Assembly: GCA_964547525.1 (NCBI GenBank)
Contig: CAZJOD010000041.1
Span: 1 to 25,450, forward strand
DNA: 25,450 nt
Direction: 5' to 3'
Source of the DNA: CAZJOD01 sp964547525
GTDB lineage: Bacteria > Bacillota > Clostridia > JAAYHZ01
The translations under genes and the position numbers were made by a program. Under the pieces are notes generated by a model. It did no database searches. It saw only the letters and a program-made list of their open reading frames with translations, and was not told the origin of the DNA. Shown here one piece after another: positions 23,318 through 25,450 of this stretch. Within the stretch, counting starts at the first letter, position 1. Every line of letters begins with the position of its first letter.

Positions 23318-24187
23318 TCAGGACTCCGATATGGTCGACTTTCGATACTCCGACGGTGACATGCCGAAAACTTGCTTGAACAATCTGGAAAAATAGGTAT
23401 GATCATCAAATCCGGTTTCCGATGCCGCTTGAGCAATAGTTATATCTTCGTTTCTTAATAAATCTACGGATTTTGCAAGTTTATAATGTTTAATATAGTC
23501 AATAGGCGTCATTCCCGTGTACTTTTTAAAACATTTTGTCAAATAATCGGCTGTAATTCCGATATTTTCTGCTATAACATAAACATTGATTTGATTTTTA
23601 TAGTTATCTTCTATATATGAAAGAGCTTTATATATATATGACGATTGACCTTCAATGTTTGAGGCACAAGTTGTGTAAGACATTTCGTCACGACATTGGG
23701 AATATATTACTAATAATTCCACCAAGCAGCTTTTCATAGCTAACATCCATCCTGCACCCCGAGTATTTCTATGTCTTAGCATGGTGTTTATAATTCTACC
23801 GGCCATTATTCTTTGTGTTAACGGAAGATGAACATTACGCCATTCAAAATATGAATTACAATTAAATATTTCTTTGAGTCCGGGCAATTTCTTTATTTGA
23901 TGATAATCCTCACCCAAAACCGACGTGTCAAACAGGCAGTTATACAAGGTAGCTTGTTTAGCTCGGGTGTATTCATGTGACTCCATAGGTCGAATGCCGA
24001 ACATATCACCGGGAAGTAATATAGTGAACTTGCCTTCGCACGTATGAAGTGAAAAACCGCTTTCTAAAAAAACAAATTCATAAAAGTCGTGCATATGACG
24101 AGCGGTGTGACCGTTATGAACACTTTCTCTTATCTCCAAAGGAAACTCGGATATATTAAAATAGTCTTTTGATTGCAATAAATTCAT
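23318..24187 (-). CDS. AraC-family transcriptional regulator
   Basis: 289 residues, the usual length for two-domain sugar-responsive AraC proteins. An N-terminal cupin-like sensing domain (about 20-110: HTARHMHDFYEFVFLESG, LLPGDMFGIRPMESHEY) precedes a C-terminal double helix-turn-helix (about 185-285: INVYVIAENIGITADYLTKC, then the classic ETGFDDHTYFSRLFKQVFG signature with SPSEYR). It probably binds a sugar or related ligand and controls nearby genes. The nearest candidates are the divergent gene at 24659 and the minus-strand cluster ending at cysQ (inference). The ATG at 24187 has only a weak GGGTAG ribosome site. Confidence 0.92.
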   Translation of the reverse strand: MNLLQSKDYFNISEFPLEIRESVHNGHTARHMHDFYEFVFLESGFSLHTCEGKFTILLPGDMFGIRPMESHEYTRAKQATLYNCLFDTSVLGEDYHQIKKLPGLKEIFNCNSYFEWRNVHLPLTQRIMAGRIINTMLRHRNTRGAGWMLAMKSCLVELLVIYSQCRDEMSYTTCASNIEGQSSYIYKALSYIEDNYKNQINVYVIAENIGITADYLTKCFKKYTGMTPIDYIKHYKLAKSVDLLRNEDITIAQAASETGFDDHTYFSRLFKQVFGMSPSEYRKSTISES

Positions 24188-24280
24188 TTTTACTACCCTA
24201 TAAACAATATGGATATATAATACTTTAAATTAATTATAAATGCAAATGAGTTATGTTCAGATGTGAAGACTCAAGTATTT

Positions 24281-24309
24281 TTGCAAATATCATAACAAAG
24301 TGATATAAT
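24281..24309 (+). promoter_or_regulatory. Promoter for the membrane-protein gene at the right end
   Basis: TTGCAA (24281-24286) and TATAAT (24304-24309) are 17 bp apart, with TG one base before the -10. Transcription would start near 24316, about 295 nt before the first ribosome-bound ATG at 24611. Confidence 0.65.
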
Positions 24310-24610
24310 GATTTTAATATAGAAGAAAAGTTTAAAGGCTTGAAAACAGGTGGCTCTATACCACGTAGATGTTATTAAAGGAAGTTTTTAAAAAAGTTAA
24401 AAACATAATGTGGAAAATAAAATCATATCAATTTGTAGTTATAAAAAACAGTGATAAATACACATATATTCACAAAACGAGTAATATTAATAGTATACAG
24501 ACAAGTCTTAACATTTTTCATTTAACAGGCAACAGTTGAAGCCATAGGACTAAATTTTTTTAGCCGAGTAAAATAAAAGAAAAAACGTTAACAAAGGAGA
24601 ATATACTCCG
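24310..24610 (+). other. Long untranslated leader, no recognised riboswitch
   Basis: About 300 nt lie between the promoter and the first start codon. I see small hairpins (GTGG with CCAC near 24350; GGAG with CTCC around 24597-24609, where the first arm is part of the ribosome site) and no coding frame. A segment near 24545-24580 loosely recalls the 3' part of the GEMM c-di-GMP-I riboswitch but lacks key parts. The GGAG/CTCC pairing could hide the ribosome site of the 12-codon frame at 24611. Confidence 0.4.
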
Positions 24611-24649
24611 ATGTTATATTTTGTATTGAGAGGGGGGTTACGGTATTAG
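24611..24649 (+). CDS. 12-codon leader frame ending in TAG, in frame with the next gene
   Basis: An ATG at 24611 follows AAAGGAG (24594-24600) at 10 nt, a better ribosome site than any before the main gene. It encodes MLYFVLRGGLRY and stops at TAG (24647-24649). The frame is the same as that of the gene at 24659, whose ATG is 9 nt after the TAG. Options are a coupling leader peptide, a point nonsense mutation that shortened the gene, or read-through. TAG is a normal stop elsewhere here (for example at 2482), so recoding is unlikely. Confidence 0.4.
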   Translation: MLYFVLRGGLRY

Positions 24650-24658
24650 CCGATTAAA

Positions 24659-25390
24659 ATGGTTAAAGAAAGACGTTTAGGTTGCTTAAAAGGGTGTTTT
24701 AGTTTTGTATTGTTAATGATTATTGCAATTACAGTAGTAACAGGCCTTATTATACATAAGTTAAAATCGGATGATCACAATATTAATATTGTATGGGACG
24801 ACCAAGATTACGAATCAGGCATAAAAAAAGCCAAGACTCAAGTTAATGGCGATATTGCGGAATTAAACCTTTTAACCGTATATTACGGAGCATACAAAAC
24901 CGAAGGGACGGTTAACATCAATGATAAATTTTCTGAAAAAGAAATTAATGCAATATTTAATAAAGCTAATTCTACAGGACCTGTTAAGGATATAAATATC
25001 AAATTTAGGAGTAATAACAGGTTTGAATTTACATGCCGACCGGACTCTAGTATAATGCCTATAATGAACAAACATTTGGGTTTATCAGAAATCGATAATG
25101 CTTTTGCGGTAAAATGGATAAGTAGGATCATAAACAATAAACCGATATATGGAAACGGATATGTGGAGATAATTTCAGAAAATCATATACGATTACATAT
25201 GGATTATGCTAAAATTGGAAATATTGCAATTAAGGGAGATTCGTTGTTAAAGTTAAGGTTAGAGTTGGAAAGTTTAATAAATTCGATTTTGGCTAAAAAG
25301 AACGGCATTGTAATAAAAAATCTTAATATTGATGAAGGTTCGTTGGATTTTAGCGGTAGTTTGCCCGAAAAAATCAGTACTAATAAATAG
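24659..25390 (+). CDS. Membrane-anchored protein of unknown function
   Basis: 243 residues, family not recognised. A short basic N-terminus with two cysteines (MVKERRLGCLKGCF) precedes one membrane segment (about 15-33), and the remaining 210 residues should lie outside the cell. The exported part has alternating beta-strand patterns (GYVEIISENHIRLHMDYAKI, IVIKNLNIDEGSLDFSGSLP) that recall lipid- or ligand-binding beta sheets, but no motif is diagnostic. The ATG at 24659 has no ribosome site at normal distance; translation may depend on the in-frame 12-codon leader just upstream. The stop codon (25388-25390) is formed by the first bases of a repeat copy, so the repeat may define or have altered the C-terminus. 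Confidence 0.7.
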   Translation: MVKERRLGCLKGCFSFVLLMIIAITVVTGLIIHKLKSDDHNINIVWDDQDYESGIKKAKTQVNGDIAELNLLTVYYGAYKTEGTVNINDKFSEKEINAIFNKANSTGPVKDINIKFRSNNRFEFTCRPDSSIMPIMNKHLGLSEIDNAFAVKWISRIINNKPIYGNGYVEIISENHIRLHMDYAKIGNIAIKGDSLLKLRLELESLINSILAKKNGIVIKNLNIDEGSLDFSGSLPEKISTNK

Positions 25391-25450
25391 GATACATTTT
25401 TAAAACTTGATTTTAAAAATGTACGCCGGCCCGTGGACGCTCGATGCGGC
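25386..25450. repeat. Single copy (cut by the window end) of the 77-78 bp two-hairpin repeat
   Basis: It matches the array unit at 12446 over all visible bases with few differences. The AT hairpin is a perfect 13-bp stem here (TACATTTTTAAAA with its exact complement around CTTGA), followed by the GC-rich half up to the TCGAT loop. The copy begins at the stop codon of the preceding gene. The window ends inside it, consistent with a contig break at a repeat. Confidence 0.9.

Noticed and set aside
24545..24580. GEMM (c-di-GMP-I) riboswitch
   Set aside because: GGCAA, a GCCATAGGACTAA-like stretch and AGCCGAG recall its 3' half, but the ACGCAAAGCC core and the hairpin with its GNRA loop are missing.
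24647..24649. TAG recoded as an amino acid
   Set aside because: TAG ends other genes normally in this window (for example 2482-2484 and 12220-12222), and no suppressor tRNA is seen.

Overview
This 25.45 kb window is AT-rich chromosomal DNA from an anaerobic, Clostridia-like member of the Bacillota. The evidence is strong AGGAGG/AAAGGAG ribosome sites, TATAAT promoters often with an extended TGG, several likely TTG starts, normal use of TAA/TAG/TGA stops, and gene families typical of gut or sediment carbohydrate degraders. The species cannot be named from the sequence. I saw no rRNA, tRNA, CRISPR array, transposase or phage gene. A 100-N assembly gap lies inside a repeat array, and the window also ends inside another copy of that repeat.

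Layout, left to right. 1-390: the start of an unidentified minus-strand gene, its promoter, and a terminator. 390-1154: a TIM-barrel sugar isomerase/epimerase (minus). 1323-2484: two overlapping uracil-DNA glycosylase family genes; the first has the Fe-S cysteines and the second has lost most of them. 2499-4505: a stand-alone hydantoinase/oxoprolinase-type gene (minus), converging on them. 4881-12222: a plus-strand run of a GH63-like (alpha/alpha)6 glycosidase, a small concanavalin-like protein, L-rhamnose isomerase (rhaA), a DJ-1/PfpI protein, a Cys-type sulfatase and a uroporphyrinogen-decarboxylase-like protein. 12233-12543: a 77-78 bp two-hairpin repeat array with the gap. 12578-13756: an MFS transporter. 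13854-15023: a sialidase-fold (Asp-box) protein (minus). Then an L,D-transpeptidase (plus) and a second Cys-type sulfatase (plus).

22551-17678 (minus) reads as one cluster: sugar isomerase, a sulfatase-fold enzyme with Thr at the nucleophile position, a P-loop sulfotransferase, a Gfo/Idh/MocA oxidoreductase, and CysQ (PAP phosphatase). 24187-22759 (minus) holds an AraC-type regulator and a free-methionine-R-sulfoxide reductase. 24659-25390 (plus) is a membrane-anchored protein of unknown function preceded by a long leader.

How the genes may work together (inference). The glycosidase, sialidase-like protein and sulfatases all lack signal peptides, so they probably act in the cytoplasm on small imported glycans. 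Sulfatases next to rhaA suggest sulfated, possibly rhamnose-containing, glycans, with the MFS protein as one possible importer. The minus-strand cluster looks like the opposite chemistry: a sulfotransferase that would use PAPS and release PAP, with CysQ removing the PAP, beside sugar-modifying enzymes. The two most interesting items are this predicted sulfation cluster and the two-hairpin repeat, whose copies show a compensatory base-pair change.
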